64,000 nucleotides of DNA from Mameliella sp. MMSF_3455 (GTDB lineage: Bacteria; Pseudomonadota; Alphaproteobacteria; Rhodobacterales; Rhodobacteraceae). Below the pieces are notes generated by a model. That model did not search any database. It was not told the origin of the DNA and saw only the letters and a list, made by a program, of their open reading frames with translations. The DNA lies in the NCBI RefSeq assembly GCF_030733205.1, contig NZ_JASHJL010000016.1:55550-119549 (forward strand), given 5' to 3'. A program made the translations under genes and the position numbers. Within the stretch, counting starts at the first letter, position 1. Each line of letters starts with the position of its first letter. Positions 1 through 8,485 of this stretch are shown here, piece after piece.

Positions 1-177
1 CCGGTCCGAGACGCCCCCGAGAGCAGGCTGAGCGCCGGCCCGCTGAAGGCGGCAAACCTTCAAGGGAAGAGCATGAAGTGCGACGGGGCGGCCCCCAGCC
101 AGGAGCGTGCGCCAGTCGCGGCGCTTGAGGCCGGCGGATGGGCGGGCTAAGAGGCGCTGGATGCAGCGGAGGTGCCC
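1..177. other. left-edge stretch without an assignable gene
   Basis: Plus-strand frame 1 stays open from base 1 to a TAA at 148-150, so this could be the end of a gene beginning outside the window. The translated tail (rich in Ala, Gly and Arg, ending AALEAGGWAG) does not match a family I recognise, including the DUF2948 protein often found upstream of hisD in this group. An SD-like AGCGGAGG at about 165-172 belongs to hisD. Nothing else is visible. Confidence 0.3.
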
Positions 178-1479
178 ATGCCCGTCTTTCTCGATAGCCG
201 CCAAGACGATTTCGAAACCGCCTTTCGGACCCTTCTGGGGGCCAAGCGCGAAGACAGCCCGGACGTGGAGTCGGTGGTGTCGGAGATCATCGCGGACGTG
301 CGTGCGCGCGGCGACGCGGCGGTGCTTGAGCTGACCGCGAAATTCGACCGGCTGGAACTGGACGCGTCCCGGTTGCGGATTTCCGAGGCGGAGATCGAGG
401 CGGAGTGCGCGCGCGTGCCTGATGCCGAACGTCAGGCGCTGGAAACCGCGGCCGAGCGCATCCGCGCCTATCACGTCCGCCAGATGCCGCAGGATCAGAG
501 CTGGACCGATCCCGAGGGCGCCACTCTGGGCTGGCGCTGGGGCGCGGTGTCGGCGGCGGGGCTTTATGTTCCGGGCGGCCTGGCCTCTTATCCGTCGTCG
601 GTTCTGATGAACGCCATTCCCGCCAAGGTGGCGGGCGTGGAGCGGTTGGCGATCTGCGTGCCTACGCCGGACGGGGTCGTGAACCCGGCGGTCCTGCTGG
701 CGGCGCGGATTGCCGGGGTGGACGAGATCTATCGCATAGGCGGGGCTCAGGCGATTGCCGCCTTGGCCTATGGCACCGAGAGCATCGCGCCGGTGGACAA
801 GATCACCGGACCGGGCAATGCCTTTGTCGCCGCGGCCAAGCGCCGGGTCTTCGGCAAGGTCGGCATCGACATGATCGCCGGCCCCTCCGAGATCCTGGTC
901 ATCGCCGATGGTGACAATGACCCGGACTGGATCGCGCTGGACCTGATGAGCCAGGCGGAACACGATGAAAGCGCGCAGGCACTGCTGATCTGCACCGACG
1001 AGGCCTTTGGCCGCCGGGTGGCCGAGGCCGTCGAGGCGCGGTTGCAGACGCTGGAACGGCGAGAGATCGCGGGCGCCTCCTGGCGTGATTTCGGGGCGGT
1101 GATCACGGTGCCCGACCTGGACGAGGCGGCGGCGCTGTCGAATCGAATCGCGCCCGAGCACCTGGAGCTTTGCGTGGCGGACCCCGAGGCGTTGGCCGGG
1201 AAATGCCAGCACGCCGGGGCGATCTTCCTGGGCCAGTGGACGCCCGAGGCCATCGGCGACTATGTCGGCGGACCGAACCACGTCCTGCCCACGGCGCGTT
1301 CCGCGCGGTTTTCCTCGGGCCTTTCGGTGATGGATTTCCTCAAGCGGACGACCCTGGCGCGGATGACGCCGGACAGCCTGCGCGCCATCGGCCCGGCGGC
1401 CGAGGTGCTGGCGCGATCCGAAAGCCTGGAGGCGCACGGGTTGAGCGTGACCGCGCGGCTTGAAAAGCTCAATCGCTGA
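178..1479 (+). CDS. hisD: histidinol dehydrogenase HisD
   Basis: 433 aa. HisD carries out the last two steps of histidine biosynthesis in the cytoplasm, oxidising L-histidinol to histidine with two NAD+ and a bound zinc. The family signature is clear mid-protein: GPGNAFVAAAKRRVFG followed by IDMIAGPSEILVIAD, with QAEHDESAQ and RIAPEHLEL downstream. The length is normal. I chose ATG 178 over the in-frame GTG at 172 because a GGAGG sits about five bases before the ATG. It is followed after 12 bases by the ArsC-like gene. The downstream order to infA and maf is the usual one in Rhodobacteraceae. Confidence 0.96.
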   Translation: MPVFLDSRQDDFETAFRTLLGAKREDSPDVESVVSEIIADVRARGDAAVLELTAKFDRLELDASRLRISEAEIEAECARVPDAERQALETAAERIRAYHVRQMPQDQSWTDPEGATLGWRWGAVSAAGLYVPGGLASYPSSVLMNAIPAKVAGVERLAICVPTPDGVVNPAVLLAARIAGVDEIYRIGGAQAIAALAYGTESIAPVDKITGPGNAFVAAAKRRVFGKVGIDMIAGPSEILVIADGDNDPDWIALDLMSQAEHDESAQALLICTDEAFGRRVAEAVEARLQTLERREIAGASWRDFGAVITVPDLDEAAALSNRIAPEHLELCVADPEALAGKCQHAGAIFLGQWTPEAIGDYVGGPNHVLPTARSARFSSGLSVMDFLKRTTLARMTPDSLRAIGPAAEVLARSESLEAHGLSVTARLEKLNR

Positions 1480-1491
1480 AGGGGGAAGGGC

Positions 1492-1845
1492 ATGAGGGTC
1501 GTCATTTTTCATAACCCGAACTGTTCCAAGTCGCGTGCGGCGCTGGCGCTGATCCGGGAAGCGGGCCAAGAGCCCGTCGTGGTGCCCTACATGAAGACGG
1601 GCTGGACCGTGCCGCAGTTGCAGGCGCTGTTTGCCGTGGCGGGGCTGACGGCGCGGGAGGTGCTGCGCACGGCCCGCACTCAGGCGAAGGAGATGGGGCT
1701 GCTGGAGGATGGCGTTGACGAAATCGCGATCCTGGAGGCGATGGTGGCGCATCCCGAACTGGTCGAGCGGCCCATCGTCTGTTCGCCGAAAGGCGTGCGG
1801 CTATGCCGTCCGCCCGAATTGGTGGCGGAACTGCTGGACGGCTGA
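1492..1845 (+). CDS. arsC: arsenate reductase (ArsC)-family protein
   Basis: 117 aa thioredoxin-fold protein of the glutaredoxin-coupled ArsC/Spx superfamily. The N-terminus reads HNPNCSKSR, placing the single redox cysteine at residue 11, and the C-terminus has SPKGVRLCRPPELV, where ArsC proteins carry a conserved Arg and Pro-Pro. Classical members reduce arsenate to arsenite using glutathione. No ars operon (efflux pump, ArsR) is nearby, so arsenate may not be the physiological substrate. ATG 1492 lies 12 bases after hisD with GGGGGAAGG in front. The family is clear and the substrate is inferred. Confidence 0.87.
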   Translation: MRVVIFHNPNCSKSRAALALIREAGQEPVVVPYMKTGWTVPQLQALFAVAGLTAREVLRTARTQAKEMGLLEDGVDEIAILEAMVAHPELVERPIVCSPKGVRLCRPPELVAELLDG

Positions 1846-1941
1846 GGCGGGTCGGGTCCGAAGGCGGGATTTGACCCTTTGGTGCCATTGCCCCCGGGGA
1901 CGGGCCGCGCTAAGCCAATGCGAGTTTTCAGGATGCTGCCC

Positions 1942-2421
1942 ATGACCCGCATCGCGCATATCGAACTGGATGATGCCAACCTGCCTCCGCCGACGCCGGA
2001 GATCGAGCAGGAGCGGCGCGTGGCCATGTTCGACCTAATGGAAGAGAATTCCTTTGTCTTGCCCGCGCGCGAGGATCGCGCCGTGCCGCCCGGACCCTAC
2101 AACGTGGGGCTGTCGATCAGGGACAAGCGGCTGGTCTTTGACGTTGGCACGGCAGATCATCAAAAGGCGGCAGAATTCCATCTTTCGCTGTCGCCCTTCC
2201 GGCAGGTGGTCAAGGACTACTTCCAGATCTGCAAGAGCTACTTCGACGCGGTGCGGACCCTGCCGCCCAGCCAGATCGAGACCATCGACATGGCGCGCCG
2301 TGGCATTCACAACGAGGGCGCGCGCATCCTGCAGGAGCGGCTGGAGGGCAAGGTGGAGGTCGACGACGCCACGGCGCGGCGGCTGTTCACCCTGGTCTGC
2401 GTCTTGCATTTCGGGGGCTGA
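1942..2421 (+). CDS. UPF0262 family protein
   Basis: 159 aa conserved alphaproteobacterial protein of unknown function. The N-terminus MTRIAHIELDD and the region containing EQERRVAMFDLMEENSF are typical of UPF0262. The frame is open further upstream, but ATG 1942 gives the family length and N-terminus. The gene sits between the ArsC-like gene and a small phosphatase, its constant neighbours in related genomes, and its stop is two bases from the next start, suggesting translational coupling. No membrane segment, signal peptide or catalytic motif is seen. Confidence 0.88.
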   Translation: MTRIAHIELDDANLPPPTPEIEQERRVAMFDLMEENSFVLPAREDRAVPPGPYNVGLSIRDKRLVFDVGTADHQKAAEFHLSLSPFRQVVKDYFQICKSYFDAVRTLPPSQIETIDMARRGIHNEGARILQERLEGKVEVDDATARRLFTLVCVLHFGG

Positions 2422-2422
2422 G

Positions 2423-2869
2423 GTGCCGGAGTTGCCGCAGTCGATCCTCTTTGCCTGCGACCACAATGCCGTCCGGTCCCCGATGGCCGAGGGCATCATG
2501 AAGAAGCTGTACGGGACAGAAACCTACGTGCAGTCGGTCGGTGTCGTGAACGATCTCGAGATCGACGGTTTCGCGATCTCGGTCTGCAGCGAGATCGGGG
2601 TAGAGCTGGAACGGCACCGGTCGCGCAGTTTCGAGGAAATGGAACAGATGGGCGAGATGCTGTCGGGGTTCGACCTGATCGTCACATTGTCTCCGGCCTC
2701 GCAGCGGCGGGCGCTGGACCTGACGCGCTATTATCACCTGACGGTGGAATACTGGCCGATCATGGATCCGACCGGCATCGGCGAGACGCGAGAGCAGAAG
2801 CTGAACGCCTATCGCCAGACGCGGGACCAGCTGGTCAAGAGGCTGGGCGATCAATGGAGCGCGGAGTAA
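2423..2869 (+). CDS. low-molecular-weight protein tyrosine phosphatase family protein
   Basis: 148 aa. The P-loop of LMW phosphatases, C-x5-R-S, is present near the N-terminus as CDHNAVRS (Cys12 nucleophile, Arg18, Ser19). In the C-terminal half WPIMDPTG contributes the acidic residue preceding Pro (DP), used as general acid in this family. The start is GTG 2423, directly after the UPF0262 stop; an in-frame TTG follows at 2432. ArsC-type reductases share this fold, but the Asp-Pro loop argues for a phosphatase. The target is unknown. Confidence 0.85.
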   Translation: MPELPQSILFACDHNAVRSPMAEGIMKKLYGTETYVQSVGVVNDLEIDGFAISVCSEIGVELERHRSRSFEEMEQMGEMLSGFDLIVTLSPASQRRALDLTRYYHLTVEYWPIMDPTGIGETREQKLNAYRQTRDQLVKRLGDQWSAE

Positions 2870-2924
2870 GCGGCTGCGCCGCTTTTTCGAGTATTTTCAG
2901 AGAGAAGAAACGGGGAGTTGCGCA

Positions 2925-3326
2925 ATGGGAGAGGCGCGGGACGTGGTGGCGAAGTATTTCGCGGCCTTCAATGCGGGTGATACGGCGGGAATGCTGGAGT
3001 GCCTGTCGGATGATGTGGCGCATCACGTCAACGAGGGGCAGGTGCGGCGCGGCAAGGAACTGTTCGAGGCGTTTTGTGCCCACATGAGCCGCTGTTACCG
3101 CGAGAACCTGACCGACATGGTGATCTTCGAGAGCGAGGACGGCAGCCGGGCGGCGGCGGAATTCATCGTCAACGGCACCTACCTGCAAACCGACGAAGGC
3201 CTGCCGGAGGCGCGTGGGCAGAACTATCGCTTGCCGGCGGGGTCATTCTTTTCGCTGGACGGCGGCAGGATCAGCCGGGTCGTGACCTACTACAATCTCG
3301 CCGACTGGACCGCGCAGGTCTCGTGA
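2925..3326 (+). CDS. NTF2-like / SnoaL-type protein
   Basis: 133 aa single-domain protein with the NTF2/ketosteroid-isomerase-like pattern: an N-terminal helix DVVAKYFAAFNAGD, LSDDVAHHVNEG, then beta strands with FIVNGTYLQTDEG and SFFSLDGGRISRVVTYYN. Such cone-shaped folds bind small hydrophobic molecules or act as dimerising scaffolds. The substrate cannot be told from sequence. ATG 2925 has a GGGGAG-like site upstream. Its TGA overlaps the next ATG (TGATG), so the two genes are probably co-translated. Confidence 0.78.
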   Translation: MGEARDVVAKYFAAFNAGDTAGMLECLSDDVAHHVNEGQVRRGKELFEAFCAHMSRCYRENLTDMVIFESEDGSRAAAEFIVNGTYLQTDEGLPEARGQNYRLPAGSFFSLDGGRISRVVTYYNLADWTAQVS

Positions 3327-3907
3327 TGCGGGTCGAGGTGCTGACGGGCGCCGCGCTGGAGGCGGCGCTGGATGACGTGGCGCGGCTGCGGATCTCGGTT
3401 TTCCGCGCCTTTCCCTATCTTTACGACGGGGACTTCGAGTACGAACGCGGCTATCTGCAGACCTACCGCGACAGCGAAAACGCGGTGCTGGTGGGGGCCT
3501 TTGACGGCGACAGGCTTGTGGGGGCGTCCACGGGCACGCCGCTGGAGGACCACGCCGAGGATTTCGCCGGGGCCTTCGACGGCAAGGGATTTGACCTGTC
3601 CCAGGTCTTTTACTGTGCCGAGTCCGTGCTGTTGCCCGAGTACCGCGGGCACGGCATCGGGCATCGCTTCTTTGACCTGCGCGAATCTCATGCGCGGGCG
3701 CTGGGTCGGCGGTATTGCGTCTTTTGTGGGGTGGTGCGGCCAGAGGACCATCCGCTTCGGCCTGCCGACTACGCGCCGCTTGATCCGTTCTGGCGCAAGC
3801 GGGGGTATGAGCCGCTGGAGGGCGCGGTGGCGCGATTCCGCTGGAAGGACATCGACCAGGACGCGGAGACGGAAAAGCCGCTCCAATTCTGGATGCGTGA
3901 ATTGTGA
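3326..3907 (+). CDS. GNAT-family N-acetyltransferase
   Basis: 193 aa. The middle of the protein has the acetyl-CoA-binding motif of GNAT enzymes, LLPEYRGHGIGHRFFDLRE (a Q/RxxGxG/A variant, R-G-H-G-I-G), preceded by a strand FYCAESVLL. The N-terminus (RLRISVFRAFPYLYDG) is typical of a GNAT subfamily common in Roseobacters. It presumably transfers an acetyl group from acetyl-CoA to an unknown amine. The start overlaps the stop of the NTF2-like gene by one base, and the next gene starts nine bases after its stop, so these genes look like one transcription unit. Confidence 0.83.
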   Translation: MRVEVLTGAALEAALDDVARLRISVFRAFPYLYDGDFEYERGYLQTYRDSENAVLVGAFDGDRLVGASTGTPLEDHAEDFAGAFDGKGFDLSQVFYCAESVLLPEYRGHGIGHRFFDLRESHARALGRRYCVFCGVVRPEDHPLRPADYAPLDPFWRKRGYEPLEGAVARFRWKDIDQDAETEKPLQFWMREL

Positions 3908-3916
3908 GGCTCTGAG

Positions 3917-4801
3917 ATGAAGGTTGCTGCAGCGGCGTACCCGGCGGAATTTCTTGACAGTTGGGAGGCTTACGAGGCCAAGCTGACACGATGGGTGAGC
4001 GAGGCCGCCGGCGAGGGGGCCGACTTGCTGGTCTTTCCCGAATACGGCGCGATGGAATTGGCGACGCTGGCGGGGCGCGAAGTGGCGCTGGACCTCGAGG
4101 CCAGTTTGCACGCGGTCTCCGAGCGCGTTCCGGCGGCGGATGAGCTGCATGCGTCGCTGGCGCGGCGCTTCGGCGTGCACATCCTGGCCGCCTCGGCGCC
4201 TGTCTTCGACCCGGAGATCGGGCCGCGACCGGTGAACCGGGCGCGCTTCTTCGCCCCTTCCGGAGAGATGGGGGGGCAGGACAAGCAGATCATGACCCGG
4301 TTCGAGCGCGAGGACTGGAACGTCGTGGCGGGCGGACCGCTGCGGCTGTTCGACACGGCGCTGGGCAGGATCGGTATCCTGATCTGCTACGACAGCGAGT
4401 ATCCGTTGCTGGGCCGGGCGCTGCGGGAGGCAGAGATCCTGCTGGTGCCTTCGGTGACCGAGGCCCTGTCGGGGAACAGCCGGGTGCGCATCGGCGCGAT
4501 GGCCCGGGCGTTGGAGGCGCAATGCGTGGCGGTCATGTCCTCGGTCGTGGGCGAGGCGGACTGGAGCGAGTCGATCGACGTCAGCGTCGGGCGCGGCGCG
4601 GTCTTCGGCCCGCCGGATATCGGCTTTCCCGAGACCGGCATCCTGGCCGATGGCGTTCTGAACCAGCCCGGCTGGACCTATGCCGAGATCGACCCGGGCG
4701 CGGTGGCGCGCGTGCGGCGCGAGGGCGTGGTTCTGAACCGACAGCACTGGGACGATCAGGCGGGCCGGGACGGCGCACCGGAAGTCATTGCATTGCGCTG
4801 A
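3917..4801 (+). CDS. carbon-nitrogen hydrolase (nitrilase superfamily)
   Basis: 294 aa. The nitrilase-superfamily catalytic triad is visible: Glu42 in LLVFPEYGAMELA, Lys123 in GGQDKQIMTRFERE and Cys157 in GILICYDSEYP. The length fits a single-domain amidase. These enzymes hydrolyse amides or N-carbamoyl compounds, and the specific substrate is not deducible. It follows the GNAT gene by nine bases, suggesting a shared pathway that modifies and cleaves an amide. A possible infA promoter lies just downstream. Confidence 0.88.
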   Translation: MKVAAAAYPAEFLDSWEAYEAKLTRWVSEAAGEGADLLVFPEYGAMELATLAGREVALDLEASLHAVSERVPAADELHASLARRFGVHILAASAPVFDPEIGPRPVNRARFFAPSGEMGGQDKQIMTRFEREDWNVVAGGPLRLFDTALGRIGILICYDSEYPLLGRALREAEILLVPSVTEALSGNSRVRIGAMARALEAQCVAVMSSVVGEADWSESIDVSVGRGAVFGPPDIGFPETGILADGVLNQPGWTYAEIDPGAVARVRREGVVLNRQHWDDQAGRDGAPEVIALR

Positions 4802-4809
4802 GATGTGAC

Positions 4810-4840
4810 TTGAATTCCCCGCGCTGCAGGCGCATATTAT
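4810..4840 (+). promoter_or_regulatory. possible infA promoter
   Basis: A TTGAAT hexamer at 4810-4815 and a TATTAT hexamer at 4835-4840 resemble sigma-70 -35 and -10 elements. The 19-base spacer is longer than ideal. It lies about 45 bases before the infA start, in the short gap after the hydrolase gene. It is a plausible but unproven promoter that would let infA be transcribed apart from the upstream genes. Confidence 0.35.
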
Positions 4841-4883
4841 GGCGCGCCGCGCCGAGAGCGCGGTTTTCGATTCAGGAGAGAAC

Positions 4884-5102
4884 ATGGCCAAGGAAGATAC
4901 GCTCGAATTTCCCGGTGTCGTGAAGGAACTCCTGCCGAACGCGACGTTCCGGGTCGAGCTTGACAACGGCCATGAGATCATCGCGCACACGGCAGGCAAG
5001 ATGCGCAAGAACCGCATCCGTGTCCTCGCGGGCGACCGGGTTCAGGTGGAAATGACCCCTTACGACCTGACCAAGGGTCGGATCAACTATCGCTTCAAGT
5101 AA
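4884..5102 (+). CDS. infA: translation initiation factor IF-1
   Basis: 72 aa, the full length of IF-1. An S1-like OB fold spans nearly the whole protein: [46 protein letters not shown] and [17 protein letters not shown]. It binds the 30S A site and works with IF-2 and IF-3 at initiation. AGGAGAG precedes ATG 4884 at normal distance. A longer open frame from 4839 is not needed. A hairpin terminator follows about 80 bases after the stop. Confidence 0.98.
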   Translation: MAKEDTLEFPGVVKELLPNATFRVELDNGHEIIAHTAGKMRKNRIRVLAGDRVQVEMTPYDLTKGRINYRFK

Positions 5103-5182
5103 GGCGCCGGACCAGCTTTGTGCCGCCCGTCCGGTTGCGGTGTGCGCGGAGTGATGCGGGGAACGCGCTTGCTTGCGCGTTG

Positions 5183-5206
5183 AAAGCGGCTTTCAGGCCG
5201 CTTTTT
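5183..5206 (+). terminator. rho-independent terminator after infA
   Basis: The inverted repeat AAAGCGGC / GCCGCTTT surrounds a six-base loop (TTTCAG) and runs directly into five Ts. It sits between the infA stop and maf and should end the infA transcript. Confidence 0.75.
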
Positions 5207-5290
5207 CGCGTGGCGGTGCCTGTCCCGCCCTTGCATCCGCACGGTGCCTCTGGTGAAGCCTGACCTGTCCCCGTTGCAAGGAAGCCGTCC

Positions 5291-5881
5291 ATGTCCCCAA
5301 AGCCCCGCCTGATCCTGGGCTCCGGCAGTCCCCGCCGGCGCGAGCTGCTGGCACAGCTTGGTGTCACGGCCGATGATATCCGTCCGCCGGACATTGACGA
5401 GGATCCAAGGAAGGGAGAGCAGCCGCGCCCCTATTGCGTGCGGCTGGCACGGGAAAAGGCCATGGCGATTCCCTCGGACCCGGACGAGATCGTTCTGTCG
5501 GCGGATACCACGGTGGCGATGGGCCGCCGCATCCTGGGCAATCCCGCGGATGAAAAAGAGGCGGCCGCGTTCCTGACCATGCTGTCGGGGCGGCGCCACC
5601 GGGTCATCACCGCCGTCGCGGTCCGCCGGGGTGACAAGGTCTGGGAGCGGGACGTGGTCACGCAGGTCAAGATGAAGATGCTGTCCAACGAAGAACTGAA
5701 CGGCTACCTGAACAGCGGTGACTGGCGCGGCAAGGCGGGCGGCTATGGTATCCAGGGGCCGGCGGGGGCGCTGATCCCCTGGATCAGCGGGTCATTCACC
5801 GCCGTGGTGGGCCTGCCGCTGGCCGAGACGGCAAATCTGCTTCAAGCAGCGGGCTATCCGCTTTACAGGGATGCGTCATGA
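5291..5881 (+). CDS. maf: Maf-family nucleotide pyrophosphatase
   Basis: 196 aa. The Maf signature is intact: [14 protein letters not shown] at the N-terminus, [10 protein letters not shown] holding the metal-binding Asp, and [17 protein letters not shown] near the C-terminus. Maf/YhdE proteins hydrolyse non-canonical or ordinary nucleoside triphosphates to monophosphates and are linked to housecleaning and division control. ATG 5291 gives the family N-terminus. Its stop overlaps the RNase gene start by four bases, as in related genomes. Confidence 0.94.
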   Translation: MSPKPRLILGSGSPRRRELLAQLGVTADDIRPPDIDEDPRKGEQPRPYCVRLAREKAMAIPSDPDEIVLSADTTVAMGRRILGNPADEKEAAAFLTMLSGRRHRVITAVAVRRGDKVWERDVVTQVKMKMLSNEELNGYLNSGDWRGKAGGYGIQGPAGALIPWISGSFTAVVGLPLAETANLLQAAGYPLYRDAS

Positions 5882-6909
5882 AGGGCAGCACAATCGTATT
5901 GGACCAGTGGAAGGGCCGCGAGGCGGCCGCATTGCTGGTGGACGGGCAATTGGACGACCTGCTGATCGACGCGGATCTGCCGCGTCCCGGGTCGATCTAT
6001 CGCGGCGTCGTCGAACGGCCGATGAAGGGGCAGGGCGGGCTATTCCTGCGCACGCCCGACGGCAATGCCTTTCTGCGGCAGGTCAAGGGGCTGAGCCCGG
6101 GCGACAGGCTGCTGGTGCAGGTGACCGGCTATGCCGAGCCGGGCAAGGCCATCCCGGTGACCAACCGCATCCTGTTCAAGTCGCGGTATGCCATCGTCAC
6201 GCCCGGCGCGCCGGGGATCAATGTCTCGCGCCAGATCCGGGACGAGGATATCCGTGATGCGCTGATGGAAATTGCGCATGACGTGGTGGGGGAAAGTCCG
6301 CTGCCCGAGGGGGCTGGCGTGATCCTGCGGTCGTCGGCGCATCCGGACCTGGCAGACGAGGTCATGGACGATCTCCTGGCCATGTCTGAACTGGCCCGCG
6401 CGGTGATGGCGGACACGACCGGCGATGCGGAACTGCTGGTCGAGGGCGACGGGCCGCACGCGCTGGCCTGGCGCGAATGGGTCGCCCCGGCGGATCTGGA
6501 CGATGCCGAGGGGGCTTTCGACCGGCACGAGCTGGGCGAGACCATCGAGACGCTGGGCAAGCCGCGGGTTGCACTGCCCTCAAGCGGGTCGATGCTGATC
6601 GAGCCGACCTCGGCGCTGGTGGCGGTGGACATCAACACCGGTGGCGACACCTCTCCGGCGGCGGGGCTGAAGGCGAATATCGCCGCCATGCGGGACCTGC
6701 CGCGCCAGTTGCGGCTGCGCGGGCTGGGGGGGCAGATCGTGGTCGATCCGGCGCCGATGGTGAAAAAGGACCGCCGCCAGGTCGAAAGCGTGCTGAAGGC
6801 GGCGCTGAAGGCCGAGACCACGGAAACCGTCGTGGCGGGCTGGACGACGCTGGGCCTGCTGGAACTGCAGCGCAAGCGCGACCGCGTGGCGTTGAGAGAG
6901 GTGATATGA
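5878..6909 (+). CDS. short ribonuclease E/G family protein
   Basis: 343 aa, much shorter than E. coli RNase E or G. An N-terminal S1-like region ([18 protein letters not shown]) is followed by the catalytic DNase I-like core: [16 protein letters not shown] with a metal-binding Asp near residue 251, and [13 protein letters not shown] with a second Asp near 290. The zinc-link and C-terminal scaffold of RNase E are absent. This compact form is normal in Rhodobacterales, which also carry a full-length RNase E elsewhere. It overlaps maf by four bases and yacG by four bases. Confidence 0.88.
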   Translation: MKGSTIVLDQWKGREAAALLVDGQLDDLLIDADLPRPGSIYRGVVERPMKGQGGLFLRTPDGNAFLRQVKGLSPGDRLLVQVTGYAEPGKAIPVTNRILFKSRYAIVTPGAPGINVSRQIRDEDIRDALMEIAHDVVGESPLPEGAGVILRSSAHPDLADEVMDDLLAMSELARAVMADTTGDAELLVEGDGPHALAWREWVAPADLDDAEGAFDRHELGETIETLGKPRVALPSSGSMLIEPTSALVAVDINTGGDTSPAAGLKANIAAMRDLPRQLRLRGLGGQIVVDPAPMVKKDRRQVESVLKAALKAETTETVVAGWTTLGLLELQRKRDRVALREVI

Positions 6910-7088
6910 GCTGTCCGATCTGTTCGAAGACAACTGACCCCGAGTACCGGCCATTCTGCTCGAAACGTTGCGCGGACGTGGATCTGGCGAAATGGCTGGG
7001 TGGCGGATACGCGATTCCCTCGGAGGATCCCGAGGACATGGAAGAGGCGGCGCAGGCCGTGGAACAGGAAGAACGGAAACCGCACTGA
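6906..7088 (+). CDS. yacG: DNA gyrase inhibitor YacG (zinc-ribbon)
   Basis: 60 aa, too small for many gene finders. Two cysteine pairs, CPIC near the N-terminus and FCSKRCADVDLAKWL further on, form the zinc site characteristic of YacG. An acidic tail (EDPEDMEEAAQ) follows. YacG binds GyrB and blocks DNA binding. The start ATG overlaps the RNase stop (ATGA) and its TGA shares one base with the next ATG, so it is embedded in a tightly coupled operon. Confidence 0.93.
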   Translation: MSCPICSKTTDPEYRPFCSKRCADVDLAKWLGGGYAIPSEDPEDMEEAAQAVEQEERKPH

Positions 7089-8332
7089 TGTTCGAAGATG
7101 CCTTGTTGAGCGAAATTCGCGGGCGCTTTGCCCATGTCGAGAACTGCCCCTTTACCGGCAAGCGCGTGTTCTTTGAGAACGCGGGCGGGGCGCTGACCCT
7201 GAACACGGTGGTCGAGACTTCGACGCGGTTTGCCGCGATCCCTGACAACCAGGGTCGCGACAACCCGGCCTCCAAGGCACTGGTCGAGGTGATCAACACG
7301 GCGCGGGCGGATGTGCGCGACTTCCTTGGCGCCGAGGGCGGTGCGGTGATCTTTGGCGAAAGCGGCACGGAACTGCTGTTCCGGCTGATCCGGGATGCCT
7401 GCCTTGGCGCGGGGCCGGGTGTGGCCCTGGGCTCGACCGTGGAGCACCCGGCCTCGCGCAGTGCGATGGCACGCTGGGCCGGGGTGGCAGGGCGGCGCCA
7501 CGTTCTGATCCCGCATGACGGCGCCACGGGGCGGGTGACGCCCGACGCCTACGCGGCGCATGTGACACCGGATACGGCGGTGGCCACGATCCTGCATACC
7601 TCGCCCGTGACGGGCATCGGAATGGATTTGCCGGGAATCGCCGATGCGATCCGCGCCGTGGCGCCCGAATGTTTCATCATCGTCGACGGCATCCAGCACG
7701 CCTGCCACGGCCATATCGACGTGGCGGGGGCGGGTGTCGACGGCTACGTGATCTCTCCGTACAAGGTCTTTTCGCGGCATGGCTACGGCGTGGCCTGGGC
7801 CTCGGACCGGCTGACGGCGCTGGCGCACGATGCGCTGATCGACGGGCCGGAGGGCAACTGGGAAATGGGCACGCGGGATACCGGCGCCTATGCCACCTTC
7901 TCGGACGTGGTGAGCTATTTCGACTGGCTGGGAGAGCAGGTATCCGGGGCGGAAACGCGGACCGGACGCTTGGCGGAGGCGCGGCGGGCGATCCACGCCC
8001 ACGAGGCGGCGCTGTGTCAGGCGATGATCCACGGCACCGGCAACCTCGCCGGGCTGGCAGACCTGCCGGGGGTCGTCATCGTGGGTGGCACCGACAACCC
8101 GGGCCGCGAGGGGCTGGTGAGCTTCTGGGCCGAAGGGCGCCCTTCGGCCGAGATCGTCACGGCACTGAACGAGGCCGGCATCCGCACCCATACCCGCAAG
8201 GCGGATCACTATTCGGGCAACGTGCTGGGGCCCCTGGGCCAAGCAGATTGCATCCGGGTGTCGCTGGCACATTACAACTCGCTGGAAGAGGTGCGGGCAT
8301 TCCTGACCGCAATGCGGGGCATTCTCGGCTGA
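7088..8332 (+). CDS. aminotransferase class V-fold PLP-dependent enzyme
   Basis: 414 aa. Fold type I PLP enzyme of the cysteine desulfurase-like class V group: FFENAGGALT at the N-terminus, FGESGTELLFRL, an IIVDGIQHACHG strand with the Asp/Gln that contact PLP, and SPYKVFSRHGYG with the Schiff-base lysine. The C-terminal domain ends in DCIRVSLAHYNS, the usual small-domain motif. The substrate is unknown. No IscU/SufU partner is adjacent, and a selenocysteine-lyase-like or amino-acid deaminase role is possible. Confidence 0.85.
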   Translation: MFEDALLSEIRGRFAHVENCPFTGKRVFFENAGGALTLNTVVETSTRFAAIPDNQGRDNPASKALVEVINTARADVRDFLGAEGGAVIFGESGTELLFRLIRDACLGAGPGVALGSTVEHPASRSAMARWAGVAGRRHVLIPHDGATGRVTPDAYAAHVTPDTAVATILHTSPVTGIGMDLPGIADAIRAVAPECFIIVDGIQHACHGHIDVAGAGVDGYVISPYKVFSRHGYGVAWASDRLTALAHDALIDGPEGNWEMGTRDTGAYATFSDVVSYFDWLGEQVSGAETRTGRLAEARRAIHAHEAALCQAMIHGTGNLAGLADLPGVVIVGGTDNPGREGLVSFWAEGRPSAEIVTALNEAGIRTHTRKADHYSGNVLGPLGQADCIRVSLAHYNSLEEVRAFLTAMRGILG

Positions 8333-8485
8333 GGGGAAGCTGGTTGGCAGCTGCCTTCGGTTGCCTCGCCGGGGAATATTCTTCACGGAGAAGACGCCAG
8401 GGGCGACGCGCCTTTGCCCCGGGGGCTGGAAGCGGTGGACAAGGGGCGCGGCGCATGATGCTCTGTGCGCCAAGGAGCCTTGGAC

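Noticed and set aside
3290..5017. 575-codon minus-strand frame opposite GNAT, hydrolase and infA
   Set aside because: Contains the complement of infA and other conserved genes; no recognisable motif.
6632..8473. 613-codon minus-strand frame opposite RNase, yacG and the PLP enzyme
   Set aside because: Runs across three well-supported plus-strand genes; composition is typical of high-GC antisense frames.
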